Program-made: the position numbers and the translations under genes
From: Croceibacterium sp. TMG7-5b_MA50
GTDB taxonomy: Bacteria > Pseudomonadota > Alphaproteobacteria > Sphingomonadales > Sphingomonadaceae
Reading direction: 5' to 3'
Assembly: GCF_039830145.1 (NCBI RefSeq)
Contig: NZ_CP156082.1
Location: forward strand, 2,374,001-2,438,000
DNA length: 64,000 bases
Notes under the pieces: generated by a model
Seen by the model: the letters and a program-made list of their open reading frames with translations, nothing else
Told to the model about the DNA's origin: nothing
The model's database searches: none
Shown here: positions 56,018-64,000 of the stretch, piece after piece
Layout of the letters: every line of letters begins with the position of its first letter
How positions within the stretch are numbered: the stretch's first letter is position 1

Positions 56018-56108
56018 GAAGCATCCAGATAGGGGAGGGGTGCAGCGCGGCAGGCCTGCCGCAGCGGGCGTTGACTTGCCCTGCCGCTCGCGCGATCGCA
56101 ACCCCCGT

Positions 56109-56804
56109 ATGCATCACGTCGCCCGATCCCTGCTGCTGGCATTGCGCCAGCTGGCCGAGCGCCAGGTGCTGGCCATCCTGCTCCGCAGCCTGCTGGTATC
56201 GCTGGCGCTCTACGCCGTACTGGCAGGTGCCGGCTGGTGGGGGCTGGACCGGCTGTTCGCCTGGGCCGGGCTGGAAGACGCGCTGTTCGCCGGGGCAGGG
56301 CCGCTGCGCGGGCTGCTGTCGGTACTGCTGGTCGTCACCGGCCTGTGGCTCGGCTGGCGGATCGTCGCCATGGCGGTGATCGCCTTCTTCGCCGACGAGG
56401 TGGTCGCGGTCGTGGAGCGCCAATACTACCCCGCCGCCGCCGCCCGTGCGCGCGAGCCGTCGCTGCCGGTGCAGGCAAGGGTGGCCCTGGCCGGGGCGGG
56501 ACGCGCATTGCTGGTGAACCTGCTGGTGCTGCCGCTGGCCATCGCGTTGCTGGTGACGGGCGTGGGGACGCTGGCGTTGTTCCTGCTGGTCAACGCCGTG
56601 CTGCTGGGGCGGGAGCTGCAGGACATGGTCTGGCTGCGCCATCGGGTCGGGACCGGCGCGCCTGCGCCGTTCACCCGCGCCGAGCGGTTTCTGCTGGGCG
56701 GCGCAATCGCCGTGCTGCTGGCGCTGCCGGGTATTGCGTTCATCGCCCCGCTGCTAGGTGCTGCCGCCGCCACCCATCTGCTGCATCGCAAGCCGGAGCC
56801 TTGA
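56109..56804 (+). CDS. EI24/CysZ-like membrane protein
   Basis: A 231-residue inner-membrane protein with four or five helices (about residues 20-45, 65-95, 130-165 and 190-225). Segments WWGLDRLFAWAGLE and AFFADEVVAVVERQYYP, and GRELQDMVWLRHR, match the EI24 domain family, whose best-known bacterial member, CysZ, takes up sulfate. The role here is unknown. The ATG at 56109 is used because an upstream extension has no conserved part. Its stop overlaps the next gene's start by one base. Confidence 0.88.
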   Translation: MHHVARSLLLALRQLAERQVLAILLRSLLVSLALYAVLAGAGWWGLDRLFAWAGLEDALFAGAGPLRGLLSVLLVVTGLWLGWRIVAMAVIAFFADEVVAVVERQYYPAAAARAREPSLPVQARVALAGAGRALLVNLLVLPLAIALLVTGVGTLALFLLVNAVLLGRELQDMVWLRHRVGTGAPAPFTRAERFLLGGAIAVLLALPGIAFIAPLLGAAAATHLLHRKPEP

Positions 56805-57250
56805 TGAACACGCGTCTGCTCAAACCCCTGCTGCTCGCCGCGCCCATGCTGCTGGCGGCGGGCTGTTCCACCATCCCGCAGGCGGGCAGCGTGCCGCGGC
56901 CGCAGCCGCGCCCGCCGGGGCAGACGCAGGTGCCGCCCCCCGCCCGTCCCACTGCGCCGCCGCAGACCGGCTTCCAGGCGCCGCAGATCCAGCGGATCGC
57001 CGGGCTGGACCGCGTCATAGAGCGGCCGGCAGGCCAGTTGCAGCAGCTCTTCGGCCAGCCCCGGCTGGACGTACAGGAAGGCGATATGCGCAAGCTGCAA
57101 TTCAGCGGCCGTGCCTGCGTGCTGGACGTCTATATGTATCCCCTGCGCGCCGGGGCGGAGCCGGTCGCCACCTGGGTGGAGGCGCGCCGTGCCAGTGACG
57201 GTCAGGCGGTCGACCGCGCCGCCTGCGTCGCCGCGCTGGGAAGGCGCTAG
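56804..57250 (+). CDS. Small lipoprotein of unknown function
   Basis: A 148-residue protein with a clear lipoprotein signal (LLLAAPMLLAAGCS, Cys21), a Pro-rich linker (residues 30-55) and a C-terminal domain containing two Cys (SGRACVLDVYMY and RAACVAALG). I recognise no family. It overlaps the EI24-like gene by one base (TGATG) and is therefore probably translated with it. Confidence 0.75.
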   Translation: MNTRLLKPLLLAAPMLLAAGCSTIPQAGSVPRPQPRPPGQTQVPPPARPTAPPQTGFQAPQIQRIAGLDRVIERPAGQLQQLFGQPRLDVQEGDMRKLQFSGRACVLDVYMYPLRAGAEPVATWVEARRASDGQAVDRAACVAALGRR

Positions 57251-57251
57251 G

Positions 57252-58490
57252 TCACGAACAGCCCGGCACCGGCGCGCCCAAGGGGGCGAGCGGGATGGCC
57301 TGGCCCAGCACCGCCTGTCCCGTGGGGGAGGGGTGCAGCCCGTCACCCCGATCGACCGACGGCAGCAGGTAGCCGGGCCGGGCCGGATCGGTCAGCGCCG
57401 GATCGAGGTCGATCACCGCATCGAAGTGACCCGGCGCGCGGATCCACGCATTCACGGCCTGCCGGTCCTCCTCCGCCAGAGTGTCGGAGCGATAGGTGCG
57501 CGTGTCGCGGAACGGCAGGATCGTAATGCCGACAATGCGCACGCCGCGATCATGCGCGCGCGCGATCATCTGGCGGTACCCCTCGATAATCGCGGCGACC
57601 GTGCGCGTGCGGCTTTCGCGCGTCACCGCCTCTTCCCGCGACAGCTTGCCGATGTCGTTCACGCCTTCGAACACGAGCACGGTGGCAAGACCGGGCTGCG
57701 ACAGCACGTCACGCTCGAACCGCGCGGTCGCGGCCTGGCCGGTGTCATGCTTGGCCACGCGCCCGCCGCTGATGCCGAGGTTCACGATGCTCCAGCCCGC
57801 CATGCCCGGCTGCGCCCGCAGGCGCGTCGCCAGCACTTCCGTCCAGCGATCGGTCCCGGTCAGCGTGCCGCCGCCATGCGCGGTTATGGAGTCACCGATC
57901 GCGGCGATCGTGCGCGCGCACCGACCGCCTTCCACATGCACGCCGGACAATACGGGCAGGCGGTCGCCCGGCGTGCTGGCGGGCAGGGTGGCGGGATCGC
58001 CGGCCACTGTGCCGAAGGTGGTGAAGACCATGTTCTGCGGCACGGAGGAGATCGTCTCCGCCGCCTGCGGCAGATGGTAGGTGATGGCCACCGTGCCCCC
58101 GGCACTCACCGGCAGCGGCACGGGGTCGGACAGGTAGTCGGCGCCCGGCGGGATCTGGACAAAGGCGGCACCATTGAAGGTCACCGGCCGTGCGGTGGCC
58201 GGGTCGATCAGGTCGCGCCCCGGCTCGGGCGCGATGGCGGCGCGTACCTGGTGCACCAGCAGCGGCCCGGTGCCGAACGCGTTGGAGAAGCGCAGGCGGA
58301 TCTGCGGACCGCCGGCGGTGACCAGCACCTGCGCGCGCACGGTGGTGTCGGGACCGGGGCCATTCCGCACCTCGCTCGCGGCCATCATCGGGCGGGTCCA
58401 GCCGGCGATCCATTGCTGCCCGCCATCCTGTGCCAACGCTGGCACCGTCGCCATCAGCAGCGCGCCCGCGACCATCCCGCCCAACTTCAT
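57252..58490 (-). CDS. Exported SGNH/GDSL esterase
   Basis: A 412-residue secreted esterase. Residues 1-21 are a signal peptide (VPALAQ). The SGNH blocks are clear: block I TIAAIGDSITAHGGG with nucleophile Ser201, the block II Gly in NLGISGGRVAKHD, block III Asn in FEGVNDIG and block V Asp-x-x-His in DGLHPSPTG. The N-terminal 190 residues hold a beta domain. It removes acyl groups from carbohydrates or lipids. It lies 13 bases after the large GH2 gene, on the same strand, suggesting that the two act together on an acetylated glycan. Confidence 0.9.
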   Translation of the reverse strand: MKLGGMVAGALLMATVPALAQDGGQQWIAGWTRPMMAASEVRNGPGPDTTVRAQVLVTAGGPQIRLRFSNAFGTGPLLVHQVRAAIAPEPGRDLIDPATARPVTFNGAAFVQIPPGADYLSDPVPLPVSAGGTVAITYHLPQAAETISSVPQNMVFTTFGTVAGDPATLPASTPGDRLPVLSGVHVEGGRCARTIAAIGDSITAHGGGTLTGTDRWTEVLATRLRAQPGMAGWSIVNLGISGGRVAKHDTGQAATARFERDVLSQPGLATVLVFEGVNDIGKLSREEAVTRESRTRTVAAIIEGYRQMIARAHDRGVRIVGITILPFRDTRTYRSDTLAEEDRQAVNAWIRAPGHFDAVIDLDPALTDPARPGYLLPSVDRGDGLHPSPTGQAVLGQAIPLAPLGAPVPGCS

Positions 58491-58503
58491 GCCGATATCC
58501 TCC

Positions 58504-61500
58504 CTACGGTGCGACCGGGCCGTGGAAGTCGATCTCCACGATGCCCAGCCGCCAGCCGGGCTGCACCTCGTCCGCCCCGGTGTCGCCCGCTGCGCGGGGC
58601 GTGGCAAGCTCCACGATCTGGCCGAAGGCATCGCGATCGGCCACCGGCGCGGTCTGCACGATCCGCAGCACACGGCCGGCAGCGGGCGGGAAGGCGATGT
58701 TGGCATAGCCGAGCGATTGCGGCGTCGCCCCTTCCCACACGGTGCGCCCGTCCAGCTCCAGCCGTAGCGGATAGCCGCGCGTGCGCCAGCCGACCGCCTT
58801 CATGTCCACTTCGCTCAGCCGAACGACCTTGCCGAAATCGAAGGTGATCTCCGCCCCCCGCTGCGTACCGTCGCTGACCCAGCGGGTCAGTTCGTTGTCG
58901 TCATTCAGCATCGCCAGTTCTCCCGCATTGCCGGGGCTGGTGACGGCGACCGGATGGTGCGTTGTGCGCGTGGGGGTCAGCGTCGGTGCCCCCGGTGTGA
59001 CCCCGCGTGACAGGCTGGCGACCTGATGCCGTTCGGGAAAGTCGGTGGACAGGCCGCCGCTCGCCGCCGCCGGCTGCGCGGTCGGCAGCTCGATCGTGAC
59101 CGGCGCCATGCCATCCGCCCGCGCGGTCAGGCGCACCGGGCCGGTGCCGCCCGCATTGGCGCGCACCATCACCCGGTTGATGCCGTTCTCCACCGGCAGA
59201 TCGAGCGACAGGATGTAATTGTCCTCCTCCCGCGCCGTGCCGGGATATCGTTCGTCATGCCCCGCCACAGGCACCGCTGGGCGAGGGCGGCCGGAGGAAT
59301 CGCCCTGCGCGATGCCGCCACGCCAGCCGGCCGGCCCATCCACTGTCCAGTGGATCATGTCGTTGGCGACAGGCACGCGTCGGCCCGCGGCGTCGACCAC
59401 CTCCACATCGACCAGCGCCAGATCGGCCCCGTCCAGCACCAGTCCGCGCGGGGAGGTATGCGGCGTCAGCTTCAGCGCGGCGGGTGCGCCGGTGGTCTCC
59501 AGCTTGTGCCGGGTGACGGAACGGTCCGCATGCCGCGCCACCGCCTCCAGCACGCCGCCGTTCCATACCACATCGGGCCAGGTGAACAGGAAGCCGTCAC
59601 TCCTCGCCCCCGGCCCCAGCGACCGGCCGTTGAGGAACAGTTCCACCTCTTCCCCCGTGGAGACGACCTGCACCGGCTTCACCGTGCCCGGCGCGTAGTT
59701 CCAGTGGCCGAGGATGTGCGTGCCGGGCGCCGGATCGACCCAGCCGTTCCACATGACCTGGTGCGCGAAGAAGCTGGCCTTGGGCAGGCGCATCGCATCC
59801 ACCTCTCCCGATCGGCGGTAATTGTTGTCGCCCCGGTAATGCGTGTTGCTGTCGGACCAGATGATGTTCACCCCGCCCGCGCTGACGCGATCACCGGTGC
59901 CCGGCCGCACGCGATAATACTCGTACCAGCGCCGCACGTCCTCCACCGCCTGGCTGTCGCCGTTGCGGTTGTAGTCCGGCGCGTCCTGATGGAACGGCGG
60001 GGTCCAGTTGTCCTGGTACAGGCGCGCGCTCTCGTCCCGCGAATATTCCATCGCCCACATCGGGATGTCGCCGCTCTTGTTGATGTACAGCATCTCCCCG
60101 CCATATTCGGCGATGGTGCTGTCGAGCATCTCCCGGCTGCCGATCGCCCGGCCGCCATGCGGGTCGTAGCGATCGCGGATCGCCTTCAGCTCGGCCATGT
60201 GGCCCTCGCTGATGCTCTCGTTGCCGCCTTCCCAGAACACTACGGAGGGATTGTTGCGGTTGTAGATGATGTTGTCGCGCATCAGCGCCACCCGCATCTC
60301 CCACCGGCGGTCGTTCACGTCTCGCTCCGAATCGCCGGCCGGCACCGCCTGCAGCAGGCCCACCCGGTCGGCGGATTCCACGTCCTGCTTCGACGGGGTG
60401 ATGTGCATCCAGCGCACCAGATTGCCGCCGCTGTCGACCAGCAATTGGTTGGAGAAATCGCTGATCCATGGCGGCAGCGACACGCCCACCGCCGGCCATT
60501 CGTTGGACGAACGCTGGGCATAGCCGTGCATCTGGATCGCCCGGCCGTTCAGCTGCACGGTGCCGTTGTCGAAGTCGAGTTTGCGGAAGCCGGTGACGAC
60601 ATCCACGCTGTCGATCGGTCGCCCGCCCTCCAGCAGCGTCGTTGTGACGGTGTAGAGGTAGCCATGCCCCCAGCTCCACCACTGGAGGTCGGCCACCACC
60701 TGTTCGGCCGAGAGGGAGCGGCTTTCCCCGGCGGCGACCGCTTGCGGCGTGCCATCGAACGTAGCCTTCAGCGTACCGTCGCGGTCGCGCAGCTCCGCCC
60801 GCAGGGTCAGCGTGCGCGGCGTCGTCCCATCGTTGCGGACCTGCGTCTCCGCATGTATCGTGGCGCTACGGGCGGCGAGGTCGAAGCCGTCAGCCCAGAC
60901 ATATTGCCCGGTCGTGCCAAGGCCCGCCCACAGGGGCAGGGTCTGGTAGGTATCGCCGGTCAGGTGCAGGCGGACATTCTTGGTGATGCCGCCATAGTTC
61001 ACGTTGAAGTTGCGGTCGTTCCACTGGAAGCGGCTGCCACTCTCCCGCTCCTTGTAGTCCCATGCATTGTCGACCCGCACCGCCACCACGTTCTCGCCAG
61101 GGCGCAGCAGGGGCGTGATATCCGCGCCAAACGCCATGGCCCCGTTTTCCGACAGGACCACCGACGTGCCGTTGACCCAAACCTCCGCCGCCTGGCGCAC
61201 CCCCTCGAACTCCAGCAGCGCCTTGCCGCCCTGATCAGATACCGGCGCGTCGGACGGCAGCGTGAAGCGCTTGCGGTACCAGGTAATGCCGGTGGAAAGG
61301 TCGCGGATGTCGCGGGCGAACGCCTCCGTCTCGTTGAAGGCGTTGGGCAGCACCACCGCCTGCCAACCCGCATCGTCGAAGCGCGGCGTGGCGGCATCGG
61401 CCTGCTCGCCATGATGCATCCGCCAACCGGTGTTGAAGTTGAACGTCTGCCGCGGGCTGGCGACATGGACGGACGCATCCTGCGCCAAAACCGGCCACGA

Positions 61501-61551
61501 CGAAGGCGCGGTCAGGCAGGCACCCGCCAGGATAAGGGTTTTCAGACGCAT
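58504..61551 (-). CDS. Large exported glycoside hydrolase family 2 protein
   Basis: A 1015-residue enzyme. Residues 1-23 are a signal peptide. The sugar-binding domain (VWVNGTSVVLSENGAMAFGA, AWDYKERESGSRFQWND), the Ig-like region and the TIM barrel with acid/base Glu445 in VVFWEGGNESISEG and nucleophile about Glu502 in WAMEYSRDESARL are visible. At the C-terminus (about residues 780-1000) lies a discoidin/malectin-like beta domain (GAEITFDFGKVVRLSEVDMK) that probably binds sugar. It may be a beta-galactosidase or related enzyme. It is followed by the SGNH esterase. Confidence 0.93.
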   Translation of the reverse strand: MRLKTLILAGACLTAPSSWPVLAQDASVHVASPRQTFNFNTGWRMHHGEQADAATPRFDDAGWQAVVLPNAFNETEAFARDIRDLSTGITWYRKRFTLPSDAPVSDQGGKALLEFEGVRQAAEVWVNGTSVVLSENGAMAFGADITPLLRPGENVVAVRVDNAWDYKERESGSRFQWNDRNFNVNYGGITKNVRLHLTGDTYQTLPLWAGLGTTGQYVWADGFDLAARSATIHAETQVRNDGTTPRTLTLRAELRDRDGTLKATFDGTPQAVAAGESRSLSAEQVVADLQWWSWGHGYLYTVTTTLLEGGRPIDSVDVVTGFRKLDFDNGTVQLNGRAIQMHGYAQRSSNEWPAVGVSLPPWISDFSNQLLVDSGGNLVRWMHITPSKQDVESADRVGLLQAVPAGDSERDVNDRRWEMRVALMRDNIIYNRNNPSVVFWEGGNESISEGHMAELKAIRDRYDPHGGRAIGSREMLDSTIAEYGGEMLYINKSGDIPMWAMEYSRDESARLYQDNWTPPFHQDAPDYNRNGDSQAVEDVRRWYEYYRVRPGTGDRVSAGGVNIIWSDSNTHYRGDNNYRRSGEVDAMRLPKASFFAHQVMWNGWVDPAPGTHILGHWNYAPGTVKPVQVVSTGEEVELFLNGRSLGPGARSDGFLFTWPDVVWNGGVLEAVARHADRSVTRHKLETTGAPAALKLTPHTSPRGLVLDGADLALVDVEVVDAAGRRVPVANDMIHWTVDGPAGWRGGIAQGDSSGRPRPAVPVAGHDERYPGTAREEDNYILSLDLPVENGINRVMVRANAGGTGPVRLTARADGMAPVTIELPTAQPAAASGGLSTDFPERHQVASLSRGVTPGAPTLTPTRTTHHPVAVTSPGNAGELAMLNDDNELTRWVSDGTQRGAEITFDFGKVVRLSEVDMKAVGWRTRGYPLRLELDGRTVWEGATPQSLGYANIAFPPAAGRVLRIVQTAPVADRDAFGQIVELATPRAAGDTGADEVQPGWRLGIVEIDFHGPVAP

Positions 61552-61641
61552 CGTGGCCTCTCCGCCGCCTTTGGTTGACCGCGATGCTAAATTGCCCTGA
61601 CCAATAGTTCAACATTCGAATTGGCGGTCTACGATGTGGGA

Positions 61642-63507
61642 TCAGTACCCGACCGCGTAACCCATCCGTCGCGGATCGGCGCCTGCCACCCGGCTGCCGG
61701 ACGGGTCGACCAGAATACCCTGGATGCTGCCGATGGCGTACGGGCCGACCGGCTCGATCCGGTGGCCCATCGCGGAAAGCTGCTGCAGCACTTCGGCCGG
61801 GATACGATCCTCCGCCTGAACGGTAATCGCGGCGCCGGGCCGGTAGAAGCTGGGATCGGCGTTGAGGGCGAAGCGCGGCGCCTCGATCGCCTCCTGGATC
61901 GGCATGGCGCGATCCACCAGATTGACCAGCGTCTGGAACTGCGTCTGGCCGATCGTCTCCCCGCCGGGGCTGCCGAACACCGCTTTCAGCCGGCCCTGGT
62001 CCAGCACGATGGTGGGCCCATTGCCCAGCAGGGGCACCTTGCCCGGCGCCACATGGTTGGGATGTGCCGGGTCGGGCGCCGTGGAGCCGAGCCGAAGGCC
62101 GTTGTTGAACAGCACGCCCGTGTCGCCCATCACCAGGAACGTGCCGAAGCCGCCGCCGATCGTGGTGGTGACCGCAATCGCGTTCCCGTCCGCATCCACC
62201 GCTGACAGGCTGGTCGTGTCCCCGCCGCGCGAACGCTCGTCCGCCAGATGCGCCAGCTGACGCGGGCGGGTCAGTGCGAATTGCGCCGGGTCCGCGCCTT
62301 CGGGGTACAGTCCCGCGCGTGCGGGATCGATCAGCCGCCGCCGGCTCTCCGCGAACCGCTTGGACAGCAGCCCGGCGACTGGCGCATCGGCGAACGCAGG
62401 ATCGGCCGCCCAGCGATAGACATCGGCCTTGGCGACCTTGATCGCCTCGATCAGCAGGTGGAGCAATCGTGGATCGCCGGCGGGCAGGGCGGCGAGGTCG
62501 AAGCCTTCGACCAGGTTCAGCTGCGCGCACATCTCCAGCCCCGTGCGACTGGTCAGCGGGCTGCAATATACGTCCAGACCGCGATAGGTGGTGCTGACGG
62601 GATCGGCCCAGCGCGGCTGGTAGCGGGCAAGGTCCTCCGCGCGGAGCCAGCCACCCTGCTGGCGGCTGAACCGGTCGAACTCCTGCGCGATCGGCCCGGT
62701 ATAGAAGTGGTCGTACGCCGCCTGCAGTGCGCGGTCGCGATCCGCCCCGCCGCGCAGCGCCGCACTCTCCGCATCGGCGAGCGACTGGAAGGTGCGGGCA
62801 AGGTCCGGATTGCGGAACGGGGAATAGGCTGCGGGCGCCTGTCCGTCCGGCAGGAACAGCCGGGCGGTGGTGGAATAAAGCGTGATGGTTCGCTGCGCAC
62901 GGTCGATGAAGCGGACGATCGACGGATCGATCGGGTGCCCGTCGCGGGCATAGCCGATCGCCGGCTCCAGCAGCGTCGCCAGCGGCAGTCGTCCGAACCG
63001 GCGGGCGAGCGCGATCCAGCCGCCGAACGCGCCGGGCACGGTCAGCGCTTTCGGCCCATGGTCCAGCACCGCGGGATCGGCGGCGGGGTCCAGCGCCAGC
63101 GGCGCGGCACCGGAAAAGGCCAGCGAATGGACGCTGCCGGCCTTGCGGTCGAGACAGGTGGCGAAGCCGTTGCCGCCGATGCTGGAGGCCCACGGCTCCA
63201 CCACATTCATCACCGCCATCGCCGCGACGACCGCATCGGCCGCGGTGCCGCCCGCCAGCAGCATGCGCGTGCCCGCCATCGCCGCCAGCGGATGGCCCGC
63301 GGTAACGCCGCCATGCGGCATCGGCACCCCTGGCCGGTGCGAAGCAACGATTGCCTCCCCCGAACGGGGCGCATCGGGCGCCCGCTGTCCTGATTGAGCC
63401 CGCCCGATCTCCGGCAGGGCCGCCATCGCCAGCCCGGCGATGGAGGCGGTCAGCAACTGCCGCCGGTGAAGTCCGCCCGTTGCGCCCGCGCCATCGGTCC
63501 CGTTCAT
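61642..63507 (-). CDS. Exported gamma-glutamyltransferase family protein
   Basis: A 621-residue N-terminal nucleophile hydrolase. The N-terminus is a Tat-type signal ([19 protein letters not shown]). The family start [34 protein letters not shown] is followed by a large-subunit core with the catalytic Thr431 at the self-cleavage site [11 protein letters not shown] and the small-subunit motifs [15 protein letters not shown] and [13 protein letters not shown]. It splits or transfers gamma-glutamyl groups, or acts on cephalosporin-like amides. It is divergent from the FMN dehydrogenase gene. Substrate not determined. Confidence 0.94.
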   Translation of the reverse strand: MNGTDGAGATGGLHRRQLLTASIAGLAMAALPEIGRAQSGQRAPDAPRSGEAIVASHRPGVPMPHGGVTAGHPLAAMAGTRMLLAGGTAADAVVAAMAVMNVVEPWASSIGGNGFATCLDRKAGSVHSLAFSGAAPLALDPAADPAVLDHGPKALTVPGAFGGWIALARRFGRLPLATLLEPAIGYARDGHPIDPSIVRFIDRAQRTITLYSTTARLFLPDGQAPAAYSPFRNPDLARTFQSLADAESAALRGGADRDRALQAAYDHFYTGPIAQEFDRFSRQQGGWLRAEDLARYQPRWADPVSTTYRGLDVYCSPLTSRTGLEMCAQLNLVEGFDLAALPAGDPRLLHLLIEAIKVAKADVYRWAADPAFADAPVAGLLSKRFAESRRRLIDPARAGLYPEGADPAQFALTRPRQLAHLADERSRGGDTTSLSAVDADGNAIAVTTTIGGGFGTFLVMGDTGVLFNNGLRLGSTAPDPAHPNHVAPGKVPLLGNGPTIVLDQGRLKAVFGSPGGETIGQTQFQTLVNLVDRAMPIQEAIEAPRFALNADPSFYRPGAAITVQAEDRIPAEVLQQLSAMGHRIEPVGPYAIGSIQGILVDPSGSRVAGADPRRMGYAVGY

Positions 63508-63619
63508 CGCCCGCCCCTTTTTTGCCCCTGGAGGCGGGCATGCTGCACCACAGCAAAGCCAAGCGCTAGCGGCGTATTTCATATTGTGGCAGGAAGGCTG
63601 CGAATATGAGAGGACAATC

Positions 63620-64000
63620 ATGAAGGCCGCTTCCGCCCTCGACTACCGCGACCTCGCCCGCCGTCGTCTGCCCCCGTTCCTGTTCGAATATGTCGATGGC
63701 GGATCCTACGCCGAAGTGACGCTGAAGCGGAACGTCGCCGACCTGGAAGCGATCGCGCTGCGCCAGCGCGTGCTGAAGGACGTATCGCAGATCGACCTGT
63801 CGACCACGATCTTCGGGCAGGAATTGTCCATGCCGGTCGCGCTGGCGCCGATCGGCCTTGCCGGCATGAACGCCCGCCGGGGGGAGACGCAGGCGGTACG
63901 CGCGGCGGACAAGGCCGGTATCCCGTTCTGCCTGTCCACCGTATCGGCCTGCCCGATCCCCGAAGTGGCGGCGGCGGCCAAGCGCCCGTTCTGGTTCCAG
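63620..64000 (+). CDS. lldD: FMN-dependent alpha-hydroxy acid dehydrogenase (L-lactate dehydrogenase type), N-terminal part
   Basis: The first 127 codons of an FMN barrel enzyme that oxidises L-lactate or a related 2-hydroxy acid. The start [20 protein letters not shown] and [21 protein letters not shown] with [17 protein letters not shown] are the FMN-binding first strands of this family. The ATG at 63620 is preceded by AGAGGA. The window ends before the active-site His and the substrate Arg, so the exact enzyme (LldD, mandelate or glycolate type) is not certain. Confidence 0.88.
   Translation, partial: MKAASALDYRDLARRRLPPFLFEYVDGGSYAEVTLKRNVADLEAIALRQRVLKDVSQIDLSTTIFGQELSMPVALAPIGLAGMNARRGETQAVRAADKAGIPFCLSTVSACPIPEVAAAAKRPFWFQ

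Noticed and set aside
59026-61578. An 850-codon open frame antisense to the GH2 gene
   Set aside because: Low-complexity, Arg/His/Ala/Val-rich translation without motifs.
61235-63562. A 775-codon open frame overlapping the glutamyltransferase gene in another frame
   Set aside because: Gly/Arg-rich shadow; the overlapping frame encodes the full transferase with its catalytic Thr.

Overview
This is a high-GC alphaproteobacterial chromosome segment, most likely from a member of the Sphingomonadales. The signs are several large TonB-dependent receptors of the Caulobacter/Xanthomonas type, the typical alphaproteobacterial block mnmE-mnmG-rsmG-parA-parB with rho and hemJ, and small families such as UPF0262, DUF2093 and DUF6489. 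Genes are tightly packed. ATGA and TGATG overlaps are common and no tRNA, rRNA, insertion sequence or CRISPR array was seen.

Layout. 0-1.5 kb holds the end of nadC, a small membrane protein, tadA and rpmB. 1.6-25.9 kb is a nutrient-scavenging region: (i) a TonB receptor broken by a frameshift in a seven-C run, coupled to a secreted phosphoinositide-phospholipase-C-like protein; (ii) a cell-surface-signalling set with an STN-type TonB receptor, a penicillin-acylase-family enzyme and an M19 dipeptidase, divergent from a FecI-like sigma factor and a FecR regulator; (iii) an MHS transporter and an FG-GAP/UnbV protein; (iv) an aldarate-type set with KdgD, a LysR regulator, a carboxylesterase, a Tat-exported protein of unknown family, a GudP-like transporter and another TonB receptor.

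26.3-28.1 kb holds an exported amidohydrolase with an extra C-terminal beta domain. 28.1-35.8 kb is the origin-proximal block parB-parA-rsmG-mnmG-mnmE, a DUF6489 gene, rho and hemJ, with two parS-like palindromes (one inside rsmG, one between mnmE and mnmG). Some lines of this block look less GC-rich than the flanks. 35.9-63.5 kb mixes housekeeping genes (rpoZ, dnaB, cdd, xseA, purD, adenosine kinase, mntR) with exported hydrolases (two GH2 enzymes, an M28 peptidase, an M23 peptidase, an SGNH esterase, a gamma-glutamyltransferase-like enzyme), a diguanylate cyclase, an orphan ParA-like ATPase and two paralogous metallo-beta-lactamase-fold proteins, one without its metal motif. The window ends inside an lldD-like FMN dehydrogenase gene.

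How the genes work together. The accessory genes repeatedly pair an outer-membrane importer with a periplasmic hydrolase and an inner-membrane transporter, often joined by one-base stop/start overlaps. This fits an oligotroph that imports acylated peptides, sugar acids and glycosides and cleaves them in the periplasm. Substrates are inferred from family membership and have not been shown.
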